Positions 17,105 to 24,661 of a stretch of 64,000 nt of DNA are shown piece by piece (the stretch's first letter is position 1; every line of letters begins with the position of its first letter). The stretch spans positions 1 to 64,000 of the forward strand of contig NZ_JALGRF010000011.1 of the NCBI RefSeq assembly GCF_022815725.1, read 5' to 3'. This DNA comes from Streptomyces sp. APSN-46.1 (lineage in GTDB: Bacteria > Actinomycetota > Actinomycetes > Streptomycetales > Streptomycetaceae). Both the position numbers and the translations under genes were made by a program. The notes under the pieces were generated by a model. It made no database searches. It was given only the letters and a program-made list of their open reading frames with translations, and was not told the origin of the DNA.

Positions 17105-17920
17105 ATGGGAACGATAGTGATCTCCGAGGAACTGAAGGCCGAACTGCTGGCCGTGGGTCTGGACGCCGCCCGGCAGGCGGGAGAGCTGCTGCGCGACGGG
17201 CGGCCGACGGACCTGGGGGTGGCGGCGACCAAGTCCAGCCCGATCGACGTGGTGACCGAGATGGACATCGCGGCGGAGAAGCTGATCACCGCCCTGATCG
17301 CGGAGCGGCGGCCGCAGGACGGGCTGCTGGGCGAGGAGGGCGCGGACGTCCCGGGCACGAGCGGGGTCCGGTGGGTCGTGGACCCGCTGGACGGCACCGT
17401 GAACTACCTCTACGGGCTGCCGAGCTGGGGCGTGTCCATCGCCGCCGAGTACGGCGGCGAGACCGTGGCCGGGGTCGTGGCGGCCCCGATGCGCGGGGAG
17501 ACGTACCACGCGGTGCTGGGCGGCGGTGCGTGGCTGGGGACGAGCCGGCTGGCCTGCCGGGCGGCCGCGCCGCTGGACCAGGCGCTGCTGGCGACCGGGT
17601 TCGGGTACCTCCAGGCGCGGCGGGCGCACCAGGCGGAGGTCGTCCGGCAGGTCATCCCGGTGGTGCGTGACATCCGGCGGGGCGGGGCGGCGGCGCTGGA
17701 CCTGTGCGACGTGGCCGCCGGGCGGCTGGACGGGTACTACGAGCGGGGGCTGGCCCCGTGGGACCTGGCGGCCGGCGGGCTGATCGCGCGGGAGGCCGGT
17801 GCGGTGACGGGCGGCCGTCCCGGCATGCCCGCCTCCGGGGAACTGGTCCTGGCGGCCACGCCGGCCGTGTTCGCCTCGTTGCAGCCGCTGCTGGAGGAGG
17901 CCGGGGCCTGGCACGACTGA
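17105..17920 (+). CDS. Inositol monophosphatase family phosphatase
   Basis: The 271-residue Mg2+-dependent phosphatase has the three family signatures: LLGEEG, WVVDPLDGTVNYLYGLP and the late WDLAAGGLIAREAG. Substrate may be inositol-1-phosphate or a related sugar phosphate. Only 3 nt separate it from the hemH stop, so both are probably on one transcript ending at the hairpin downstream. Confidence 0.92.
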   Translation: MGTIVISEELKAELLAVGLDAARQAGELLRDGRPTDLGVAATKSSPIDVVTEMDIAAEKLITALIAERRPQDGLLGEEGADVPGTSGVRWVVDPLDGTVNYLYGLPSWGVSIAAEYGGETVAGVVAAPMRGETYHAVLGGGAWLGTSRLACRAAAPLDQALLATGFGYLQARRAHQAEVVRQVIPVVRDIRRGGAAALDLCDVAAGRLDGYYERGLAPWDLAAGGLIAREAGAVTGGRPGMPASGELVLAATPAVFASLQPLLEEAGAWHD

Positions 17921-17938
17921 GCGGGCCTGAAAAAACGG

Positions 17939-17974
17939 GGAACCCCGGCCGCCCTGTCGGGCAGCCGGGGTTCC
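17939..17974. terminator. Hairpin terminator after the IMPase gene
   Basis: A perfect 11-bp stem (17939-17949 with 17964-17974) encloses a second short GCCC/GGGC stem. It serves the plus-strand IMPase gene and the convergent small gene ending at 17983. Confidence 0.85.
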
Positions 17975-17982
17975 GGTGAAGG

Positions 17983-18150
17983 TCAGCAGGCGGATACGGG
18001 TACGCCGTGTTCGGCTGCGAGGCGCTGGAGATCCTCCAACTCCGCCTGCTCCACATCCGCGAGGTAGTCGTCGCCCGTCTCGCGGGCCTGCTTGAGGTCC
18101 GACTGCGTGTTCCTGATGCGCTGCAGGAGACCCGCGGTGAATGCGTCCAT
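17983..18150 (-). CDS. Small conserved hypothetical protein (55 residues)
   Basis: The frame gives MDAFTAGLLQRIRNTQSDLK followed by an acidic helical part and ends EHGVPVSAC. It is probably almost all helix. I do not know its function; its position between the IMPase gene and cutR matches a small conserved gene in related genomes (recalled). The ATG at 18150 is preceded by AGGGGG; a longer frame to 18189 has no support. Confidence 0.65.
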   Translation of the reverse strand: MDAFTAGLLQRIRNTQSDLKQARETGDDYLADVEQAELEDLQRLAAEHGVPVSAC

Positions 18151-18396
18151 GGGTGCGCCCCCTCTGCGTGGGTCGCGGCGGGCGAGCACGTGGCTGTCCG
18201 CCGTCAGGGAGTGATTGGGGTGTGGAGAGGGTCCTCCCCGGCACCCTGGGCGCAGAAACCTCGTGAGGCCAGGGAATCCTCACTTCCGCCCCCGCACGGG
18301 TGCGGAGCGGCGTCTTACAGCCGGTTTACGGCCGAAACCGGCAGGATGGACGCGCCATACACGTGTGCCCTACCGGGCTCTGAGGAAGGAAACGAC

Positions 18397-19050
18397 GTGC
18401 GCGTACTCGTCGTCGAGGACGAGCAGCTGCTCGCCGATGCGGTGGCCACCGGACTGCGCCGGGAGGCCATGGCCGTGGACGTCGTGTACGACGGCGCCGC
18501 CGCCCTGGAGCGCGTCGGTGTGAACGACTACGACGTGGTCGTGCTCGACCGGGACCTCCCGCTCGTGCACGGTGACGACGTCTGCCGGAAGATCGTCGAG
18601 CTCGGCATGCCCACCCGGGTGCTGATGCTGACCGCCTCCGGTGATGTGAGCGACCGGGTCGAGGGGCTGGAGCTGGGCGCTGACGACTATCTGCCCAAGC
18701 CGTTCGCCTTCAGCGAGCTGACCGCCCGCGTGCGCGCCCTGGGGCGGCGTACGACGGTGGCGCTGCCGCCCGTACTGGAGCGGGCCGGCATCAAGCTCGA
18801 CCCGAACCGGCGCGAGGTGTTCCGGGAGGGCAAGGAGGTGCAGCTGGCGCCCAAGGAGTTCGCGGTGCTGGAGGTGCTCATGCGCAGCGAGGGGACCGTG
18901 GTCTCCGCCGAGCAGCTGCTGGAGAAGGCCTGGGACGAGAACACCGACCCGTTCACCAACGTGGTGCGCGTGACGGTGATGACGCTGCGCCGCAAGCTCG
19001 GCGAGCCGCCCGTCATCGTGACCGTGCCCGGTTCCGGATACCGGATCTGA
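18397..19050 (+). CDS. cutR: CutR response regulator (OmpR family)
   Basis: The 217-residue protein has a receiver domain (VLVVEDEQLLADA, phosphoacceptor Asp in VVVLDRDLPLVHG, Lys in YLPKPFAF) and a winged-helix DNA-binding domain (APKEFAVLEVLMR ... VRVTVMTLRRKLGEP ... VPGSGYRI). GTG start at 18397 follows GAGGAAGGA. Its stop overlaps the cutS start by ATGA. Length and context match Streptomyces CutR, which with CutS controls the response to protein secretion stress. Confidence 0.9.
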   Translation: MRVLVVEDEQLLADAVATGLRREAMAVDVVYDGAAALERVGVNDYDVVVLDRDLPLVHGDDVCRKIVELGMPTRVLMLTASGDVSDRVEGLELGADDYLPKPFAFSELTARVRALGRRTTVALPPVLERAGIKLDPNRREVFREGKEVQLAPKEFAVLEVLMRSEGTVVSAEQLLEKAWDENTDPFTNVVRVTVMTLRRKLGEPPVIVTVPGSGYRI

Positions 19051-20300
19051 TGACGATGCCCGCCACCCCGGCGCCACCGGCGGCGCCACCGAAACCGACC
19101 TGGGACCCCGGCCAGCCCGAGGGTCCTTTCCCTTGGCTGCGGCCGACCATCCGGATACGCCTCACGCTGCTGTACGGCGGGATGTTCCTGATCGCCGGCA
19201 TCCTGCTGCTGTCGATCATCTACCTGCTGGCCGCGCAGGCCCTGCGGGAGGGCAATGCCCTGCCGTTCAAGATCGTCGGAGGTACGAAGGTCGAGGTCGC
19301 GAGCAGCACCTGCTCCGGGGTCGGCACCGACCAGTCGATCGACCAGTTCAACGCCGCGATCAGCCAGTGCATCCTCGACCAGCGCAAGCACGCCCTGGAC
19401 GACCTGCTCAGCCGGTCGCTGATGGCCCTGCTGGGCCTCAGCATCATCGCCTTCGCCTTCGGCTACGCGATGGCCGGACGGGTGCTCTCGCCGCTCGGCA
19501 AGATCACCCGGACCGCCCGCCGGGTGGTCGGCTCCGACCTGACCCGGCGCATCGAACTGGACGGTCCGGACGACGAGCTCAAGGAGCTCGCCGACACCTT
19601 CGACGAGATGCTCGACCGCCTGGAGCGGGCCTTCACGGCCCAGCAGCGATTCGTGGCAAACGCCTCGCACGAGCTGCGGACGCCCCTCGCCATCAACCGG
19701 ACGCTGCTGGAGGTGCACCTCTCCGATCCCGGCGCGCCCGTGGAGCTCCAGCAGCTGGGCAAGACGCTGCTGGCCACCAACGAGCGCAGTGAGCAGCTGG
19801 TGGAGGGCCTGCTGCTGCTGGCCCGCAGCGAGAACCAGATCGTCGAGCGAAAACCCGTGGACCTGGCGGAGGTCGCCTCGCGCGCCCTCGACCAGGCGCG
19901 CGGGGAGGCCGAGGCGAAGGGCGTGGAGATCCGCGGCGAGCGCGCGCCGGCCGTCGTCCAGGGCAACGGCGTGCTGCTGGAGCGGATCGCCCTCAACCTG
20001 GTTCAGAACGCCGTCCGGTACAACGTGCCGGAGGGCGGCTGGGTGGAGGTCACCACCGAGGTCCAGCACGGCCACGCGGTGCTGCTGGTTTCGAACACGG
20101 GTCCCGTGGTTCCCGCGTACGAGGTGGACAACCTCTTCGAGCCCTTCAGACGGCTGCGTACGGAGCGAACGGGCAGCGACAAGGGTGTGGGGCTCGGTCT
20201 CTCGATCGCGCGCTCCGTGGCCCGCGCTCACGGCGGCCGCATCCAGGCGACCCCCCGCGAGGGCGGTGGCCTCGTGATGCGTGTCACGTTGCCCCTGTGA
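19050..20300 (+). CDS. cutS: CutS sensor histidine kinase
   Basis: The 416-residue membrane kinase has segment 1 at about residues 35-60 (LTLLYGGMFLIAGILLLSII), a short extracytoplasmic loop with two cysteines (SSTCSG and ISQCILD), segment 2 at about 120-145, then HAMP, HisKA (FVANASHELRTPLAINR), the N-box LNLVQNAVRYN and the G-box KGVGLGLSIARSVARAHGG. The cysteine pair fits reports that CutS senses disulfide formation outside the cell. Translationally coupled to cutR. Confidence 0.9.
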   Translation: MTMPATPAPPAAPPKPTWDPGQPEGPFPWLRPTIRIRLTLLYGGMFLIAGILLLSIIYLLAAQALREGNALPFKIVGGTKVEVASSTCSGVGTDQSIDQFNAAISQCILDQRKHALDDLLSRSLMALLGLSIIAFAFGYAMAGRVLSPLGKITRTARRVVGSDLTRRIELDGPDDELKELADTFDEMLDRLERAFTAQQRFVANASHELRTPLAINRTLLEVHLSDPGAPVELQQLGKTLLATNERSEQLVEGLLLLARSENQIVERKPVDLAEVASRALDQARGEAEAKGVEIRGERAPAVVQGNGVLLERIALNLVQNAVRYNVPEGGWVEVTTEVQHGHAVLLVSNTGPVVPAYEVDNLFEPFRRLRTERTGSDKGVGLGLSIARSVARAHGGRIQATPREGGGLVMRVTLPL

Positions 20301-20703
20301 CCAGCCGCTACCAACTGCGACCAGGGCGTCGAGCTGTTCGCTGTTGGCTGAACGGTCCAATGCGCGAGACAGTGGTAGCTGTGTGATCGATCACATGGTC
20401 GAGTGTCCGGTCATGTGCGTTCAGTGACCTCAGGAAGGCCGGAAAGCCCGGGAAGTCCGGGTTTCCGGTGCCTCCAATGGCGGGAAATACACGGGGTGGC
20501 GTTCGTGCAGGACGGCCCCCGGACCGTGTACGGTCCCGGTCGTCATCCCAGCCAATTGCTCCTTCGGGCAGGCGGCTGGGTGTCGATTGAGTAACAGACC
20601 TTGATGTGAGGCAAAATCTCCGCCTCAGGTCGGGCACAAGTCCGGCCTCTCGCGCGTTACGTGCGCTGAGACACCGCTAAATCCCAGAGGGGGAGAGCGA
20701 ACA
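20301..20703. other. 403-bp intergenic region upstream of the DUF4193 gene
   Basis: No coding frame is convincing. It contains the perfect palindrome TGTGATCGATCACA at 20382-20395 and several short GC-rich inverted repeats. GAGGGGGAGAG precedes the ATG of the next gene. Long for a Streptomyces gap, so regulation here is likely but not proven. Confidence 0.5.
20382..20395. promoter_or_regulatory. Perfect 14-bp palindrome, CRP/FNR-operator-like
   Basis: TGTGATCGATCACA reads identically on both strands. Half-sites TGTGA/TCACA match CRP-family half-sites, but the spacer is 4 rather than 6 nt, so the cognate regulator is uncertain. It lies about 310 bp before the DUF4193 start and 80 bp after cutS. 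Confidence 0.4.
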
Positions 20704-21000
20704 ATGGCAACGGACTACGACACCCCGCGCAAGACCGACGACGACGTCGACAACGACAGCATTGAAGAGCTGAAGGCCCGGCGCAACGAAAAGTCGTCCT
20801 CAGTCGTCGATGTGGACGACTTCGACTCGGCGGAAGGAATGGAACTTCCGGGAGCGGACCTCTCCAACGAGGAGCTGGCCGTCCGGGTCCTGCCCAAGCA
20901 GGCCGATGAGTTCACCTGCATGAGCTGCTTCCTCGTGCACCACCGCAGCCAGCTGGCGCGCGAGAAGAACGGTCAGCCGATCTGTCGCGACTGCGACTGA
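20704..21000 (+). CDS. DUF4193 zinc-ribbon-like protein
   Basis: The acidic 98-residue protein ends in a probable zinc-binding module: CMSC near residue 78 and CRDC at the C-terminus, linked by VHHRSQLAREKNGQPI. The N-terminal half is rich in Asp/Glu and probably disordered. The family is restricted to actinobacteria and its function is unknown. It has a strong ribosome-binding site and an upstream region longer than usual. Confidence 0.85.
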   Translation: MATDYDTPRKTDDDVDNDSIEELKARRNEKSSSVVDVDDFDSAEGMELPGADLSNEELAVRVLPKQADEFTCMSCFLVHHRSQLAREKNGQPICRDCD

Positions 21001-21012
21001 GCGGCCAGGGCC

Positions 21013-21957
21013 GTGACAGGCTCGACGCCCTTTCGGAAGCGAAGCCTCCGGCGACGTCTCCGAAAAGAGGGTGGTCCGGCGGAGACGCAGGCGGGATCCA
21101 CGGGCCCGGAAACGGGCCCCGGAGCCCCCGGCGCCCCCGCTTTCGAGACGAGTGCCGTGACCCCCGACACCGCCCCAGCGGTGCCGTCGGCCACAGACGC
21201 TGATGAGGGGTCCCGGAGCAAGACCGGGGCCCGTCGGATGCAAGCCGTCCGGAACGGTGTGCGCAAGGGCCGCGACAGTGTGAGGGCCGCCGGCCTGCAC
21301 GTCGCCGACCGGATCATCGAGAACGCCCCGCGCGTTCCGGTGCGGGACCTCGCGACGCTGCGCGCGCAGTTCCCGGGCCTCGGTCCCGATCAGCTTGCCG
21401 ACAAGCTGATCGCGGGCGCCGCCAACGCCACCTCGGCCGTGGGTGCGGGGATCGGCGCGGCGGCCATGCTTCCGGTGCCGCCCGCGATGCCGGCGGAGCT
21501 GGCGGCCGAGATCACCGCGGTCGCGGCGATCGAGCTGAAGCTCGTCGCCGAACTCCACGAGGTGTACGGCCTGCGGCCGCCCGGCGGTCTCAAGGACCGC
21601 AGCCTCGCCTTCCTCGCCGCGTGGACGGAGGAGCGCGGGGTGGACCTGACCAAGCCCGCGACGCTGAACGCGGCCCTCGGTCTTCAGATGAGGCGCGAAT
21701 TGCGCCAGCAGATCATGAAGCGGACGTTCCGCAACCTCCCCAACCTGATGCCGTTCATGGTGGGCGCGGCCGTGGGCGCCGTCATGAACCGCCGGGACAC
21801 CCGCAAGGTCGCTGAGAAGGTACGTGCCGACCTGCGGAGGCGCGCCGTGGCGTGGGATGCCCTGCCGCAGCTGCCGCCCCTGGAACAGCCCGCCCAGCCC
21901 CTTCCCGAGGCCATCGCGGCCGCCCTTGAGGTCGCCGACCAGGACGCGAAGGACTGA
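21013..21957 (+). CDS. Conserved hypothetical protein with hydrophobic core (EcsC-like?)
   Basis: The 314-residue protein has a basic, low-complexity N-terminus of about 75 residues. A conserved-looking region follows (DRIIENAPRVPVRDLATLR) with glycine/alanine-rich hydrophobic helices (AVGAGIGAAAMLPVPPAMPA, LMPFMVGAAVGAVMNRRDT). The pattern recalls EcsC-like membrane-associated proteins, but this is a weak match by eye. It starts 12 nt after the DUF4193 stop, so probably the same transcript. The GTG start could be later. Confidence 0.7.
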   Translation: MTGSTPFRKRSLRRRLRKEGGPAETQAGSTGPETGPGAPGAPAFETSAVTPDTAPAVPSATDADEGSRSKTGARRMQAVRNGVRKGRDSVRAAGLHVADRIIENAPRVPVRDLATLRAQFPGLGPDQLADKLIAGAANATSAVGAGIGAAAMLPVPPAMPAELAAEITAVAAIELKLVAELHEVYGLRPPGGLKDRSLAFLAAWTEERGVDLTKPATLNAALGLQMRRELRQQIMKRTFRNLPNLMPFMVGAAVGAVMNRRDTRKVAEKVRADLRRRAVAWDALPQLPPLEQPAQPLPEAIAAALEVADQDAKD

Positions 21958-21986
21958 GCGCCGCCGCCGGGCCTCAATCTCCCCGG

Positions 21987-22472
21987 CTACGGCTGGGAGG
22001 TGCCCCCGGCGGAGCTGCTGGACCTCGCCGCGAGGATGGCCGCCCGCAGGGCCTCCGGCTCGCGGGTGGAGAGGTAGACGTACGGGGTCGGGTCCGCCGG
22101 GTCGGTGACCTCGACGCGGACCGCCGTCGGAACGTAGCTGCGCATCACCATGTAGGCGCGGGTGTCGGCCTTGTGCGTCCGCCAGGCGCGGGCCTCCTCC
22201 GCGTCCAGGATCTCCGGTTCGCCGAGGGCCGTCGCCGGGATCCGGGCGTCGCCGGCCGCCAGCACACCGTTCACCACGCGCACGCGCGCGGAGCCGTACG
22301 AGCTCACCAGCGTCCCCGCCAGCGCGGTGCCGCCGATCAGGCCGGCCAGCAGGGGCAGCCCGCCCAGCGGCAGCAGCATCAGCGCGCAGGCCAGACCGGT
22401 GAGCGCGGCGATGCCCCACCAGGAGCGGGGGGCGGTGAGACGTTCGTCGTGGTGCGCGGGGGAGAGCTGCAT
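21987..22472 (-). CDS. DUF3093 membrane protein
   Basis: The 161-residue protein starts MQLSPAHHDERLTAPRSWW, followed by two close hydrophobic segments (about residues 20-60) and a cytosolic part with RIPATALGEPEILDAEEARA and YVYLSTREPEALRAAI. It matches actinobacterial DUF3093, unknown function. The ATG at 22472 fits the family; a longer frame to 22574 overlaps the divergent thioesterase gene. Only 58 bp separate the two divergent starts. Confidence 0.85.
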   Translation of the reverse strand: MQLSPAHHDERLTAPRSWWGIAALTGLACALMLLPLGGLPLLAGLIGGTALAGTLVSSYGSARVRVVNGVLAAGDARIPATALGEPEILDAEEARAWRTHKADTRAYMVMRSYVPTAVRVEVTDPADPTPYVYLSTREPEALRAAILAARSSSSAGGTSQP

Positions 22473-22530
22473 GGCGTCAAGCCTGCCACGGGGCGACCGG
22501 TGGGTAGCCGCGCGGGTAAGGTCTGCGGCT

Positions 22531-23115
22531 GTGAGTGGACGAAACACAGCGTTGACGCCCCCGGCCGAGGCCACCGCGCCGGTCCGGCACCCCGATGCCC
22601 CGGCCCCCGGTGAGCTCCTCGGCGCGCACTACGAGCACTGCTTCGGCTGTGGCGGGGGGCAGCCGCACGGACTCCAGCTGGAGGCCCGGGCGGGCGAGGG
22701 CGTGCGCGTCACCGCCGAGTTCACCGTCAAGCCCGCCCACCAGGGGGCTCCCGGCCTCGCCCACGGCGGCGTCCTGGCCACCGCACTTGACGAGACGCTG
22801 GGCTCGCTGAACTGGCTGCTGCGCGTCATCGCGGTGACCGGACGGCTGGAGACCGACTTCGTGCGGCCCGTGCCCGTGGACACCGTGCTGTGTCTGGAGG
22901 CCGAGGTCACCGCCGTCGCCGGCCGGAAGATCTACTGCACGGCCGTGGGCCGGATAGGCGGCCCGGCGGGCCCGGTCGCGGTGCGCGCCGACGCCCTCTT
23001 CATCGAAGTGAAGGTCGACCACTTCATCGACAACGGTCGGCCCGAGGAGATCCAGGCGGCCATGGCCGACCCGGACCAGGTCAGGCGCGCACGCGCCTTT
23101 GAGGTGAACCCCTGA
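22531..23115 (+). CDS. PaaI-type hotdog-fold thioesterase
   Basis: The 194-residue protein carries HYEHCFGCGGGQPHGLQL and a hotdog fold with PGLAHGGVLATALDETLG, the motif bearing the catalytic acidic residue in acyl-CoA thioesterases. The substrate is unknown. GTG at 22531 is the most likely start. Its stop overlaps the dut start by ATGA, so the two are coupled. Confidence 0.85.
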   Translation: MSGRNTALTPPAEATAPVRHPDAPAPGELLGAHYEHCFGCGGGQPHGLQLEARAGEGVRVTAEFTVKPAHQGAPGLAHGGVLATALDETLGSLNWLLRVIAVTGRLETDFVRPVPVDTVLCLEAEVTAVAGRKIYCTAVGRIGGPAGPVAVRADALFIEVKVDHFIDNGRPEEIQAAMADPDQVRRARAFEVNP

Positions 23116-23660
23116 TGTCCCAGAACAACCACGCCCCGCGTCATGCGATCGACGTGCTGATCCGCCGCATCGACCCGGAAGTTCCCATTCCGGCGTACGG
23201 CCACCCCGGCGACGCCGGCTGCGACCTGGTCACCACCGAGGCCGCCGAGCTGGAGCCCGGCGAGCGCGCCGTACTGCCCACCGGGGTCTCCGTCGCGCTG
23301 CCCGACGGGTACGCCGCCTTCGTGCACCCGCGCTCGGGCCTCGCCGCCCGCTGCGGGCTCGCGCTCGTGAATGCCCCCGGGACGGTGGATGCCGGGTACC
23401 GTGGAGAGATCAAGGTGATCGTGGTCAATCTCGACCCGCGCGAGAGCGTCAGGTTCGAGCGTTTCGACCGCATTGCCCAGCTGGTTGTCCAGAGGGTCGA
23501 GAAGGTGCGCTTCCACGAGGTGGCGGAACTTCCCGGCTCGGCCCGGGCCGAGGGGGGTTTCGGCTCCACCGGCGGTCATGCGGCCGTGGCCGGATCCGGC
23601 GCTGGTCAGCAGGGTGGGAATGGCTACGCTTCGGTCGTAACCGACCGGGAAGGACAGTGA
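23115..23660 (+). CDS. dut: Deoxyuridine 5'-triphosphate nucleotidohydrolase (dUTPase)
   Basis: The 181-residue enzyme has all five trimeric dUTPase motifs: AGCDLVTTE, HPRSGLAARCGL, GTVDAGYRGEIKVI, RFDRIAQLVVQ and RAEGGFGSTGG at the flexible C-terminal arm. It hydrolyses dUTP to dUMP and pyrophosphate, keeping uracil out of DNA and feeding dTMP synthesis. This function gains weight here because the local tdk salvage gene is broken. An unusual Gly/Ala-rich tail of about 25 residues follows motif V. Confidence 0.95.
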   Translation: MSQNNHAPRHAIDVLIRRIDPEVPIPAYGHPGDAGCDLVTTEAAELEPGERAVLPTGVSVALPDGYAAFVHPRSGLAARCGLALVNAPGTVDAGYRGEIKVIVVNLDPRESVRFERFDRIAQLVVQRVEKVRFHEVAELPGSARAEGGFGSTGGHAAVAGSGAGQQGGNGYASVVTDREGQ

Positions 23661-23661
23661 C

Positions 23662-24450
23662 GTGTTCGGACGTCGCAAGAAGAACGACTCCGTCAAGGAC
23701 GGCGGCGCGGCCGAGCAGGTCGTCGACGGCGCGCACGCCGATGAGCGGGACGGCGCCGAAGACCTCGACGCCACCGCCACGCCGCGCAGGGTGAACCTGC
23801 CGCCGGCCCCGCGCCCGGACGGGCCCTGGGACGTCTCCGAGGTGCTCGGCAACCCCGAGGACGGCAGGGTCGACCTGGGCGGCATTCTCGTACCCGGTGT
23901 CGAGGGCATGGAGCTGCGTGTCGAGGTTGCGGGTGACGCGATCGTGGCCGCGACCGTCGTCCTCGGCGACAGCGCCGTGCAGCTGCAGGCCTTCGCGGCG
24001 CCCAAGAAGGAAGGCATCTGGGGCGAGGTCCGCGAGGAGATCGCCGCGGGCATCACCCAGCAGGGCGGAATCATCGACGAGGTCCAGGGTCCGCTGGGCT
24101 GGGAGCTGCGCGCGCAGGTGCCCGTGCCGCTGCCGGACGGGCAGACCGGCGCCCAGCTGGTGCGCTTCGTCGGCGTGGACGGCCCGCGCTGGTTCCTGCG
24201 CGGCGTCATCTCCGGTCAGGGCGCGGTACGCCCCGAGTCGGCCGGTGTGCTGGAGCAGATCTTCCGGGACACCGTCGTCGTCCGCGGCGAGGGCCCGATG
24301 GCCCCGCGCGACCCGATCGTCCTGAAGCTGCCGAACGACGCCCAGATGGTGCCGGACGGCGTGCAGACGGCCGAGGAGTCCGAGGGCTCCCGCTTCGGCG
24401 GCGGCATGGGCCAGCTGGAGCGCGGTCCGGAGATCACCGAGGTCCGCTGA
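23662..24450 (+). CDS. DUF3710 protein
   Basis: The 262-residue protein begins VFGRRKKNDSVKDGG, has an acidic linker and then the conserved DUF3710 core: RVDLGGILVPGVEGMELRV, GIWGEVREEIAAGI, DGPRWFLRGVISGQGA. Function unknown; the family is almost always next to dut in actinobacteria. GTG start, 1 nt after the dut stop. Confidence 0.88.
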   Translation: MFGRRKKNDSVKDGGAAEQVVDGAHADERDGAEDLDATATPRRVNLPPAPRPDGPWDVSEVLGNPEDGRVDLGGILVPGVEGMELRVEVAGDAIVAATVVLGDSAVQLQAFAAPKKEGIWGEVREEIAAGITQQGGIIDEVQGPLGWELRAQVPVPLPDGQTGAQLVRFVGVDGPRWFLRGVISGQGAVRPESAGVLEQIFRDTVVVRGEGPMAPRDPIVLKLPNDAQMVPDGVQTAEESEGSRFGGGMGQLERGPEITEVR

Positions 24451-24505
24451 TCCCGCCCGCGGGGGCCGGCAGGCCTCCGCCGTACGCCTGCGTACACATG
24501 TTTCC

Positions 24506-24546
24506 GGCCGGTGGGCCCTCCTCCTTCGGGGGACGGCCCACCGGCC
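24506..24546 (+). terminator. Hairpin terminator after the dut-DUF3710 operon
   Basis: A perfect 12-bp stem (GGCCGGTGGGCC with GGCCCACCGGCC) and a 17-nt loop that can itself pair partly. It separates the dut transcript from kdpD. Confidence 0.85.
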
Positions 24547-24661
24547 TTCGCATGCCCGGCCGCGGCCGGCCCGGCCGCGACCGCGTCAAAGCTGCGTCAG
24601 GGATGGCCGTAAAGGCGCACACAGGTACGTGAACGGGGCAAACGTCCCCGAGAATGAGCGC

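Noticed and set aside
18007..18396. In-frame 130-residue extension upstream of cutR
   Set aside because: It overlaps the small minus-strand gene, lacks family similarity, and the GTG at 18397 has a strong ribosome-binding site and matches the usual CutR length of 217 residues.
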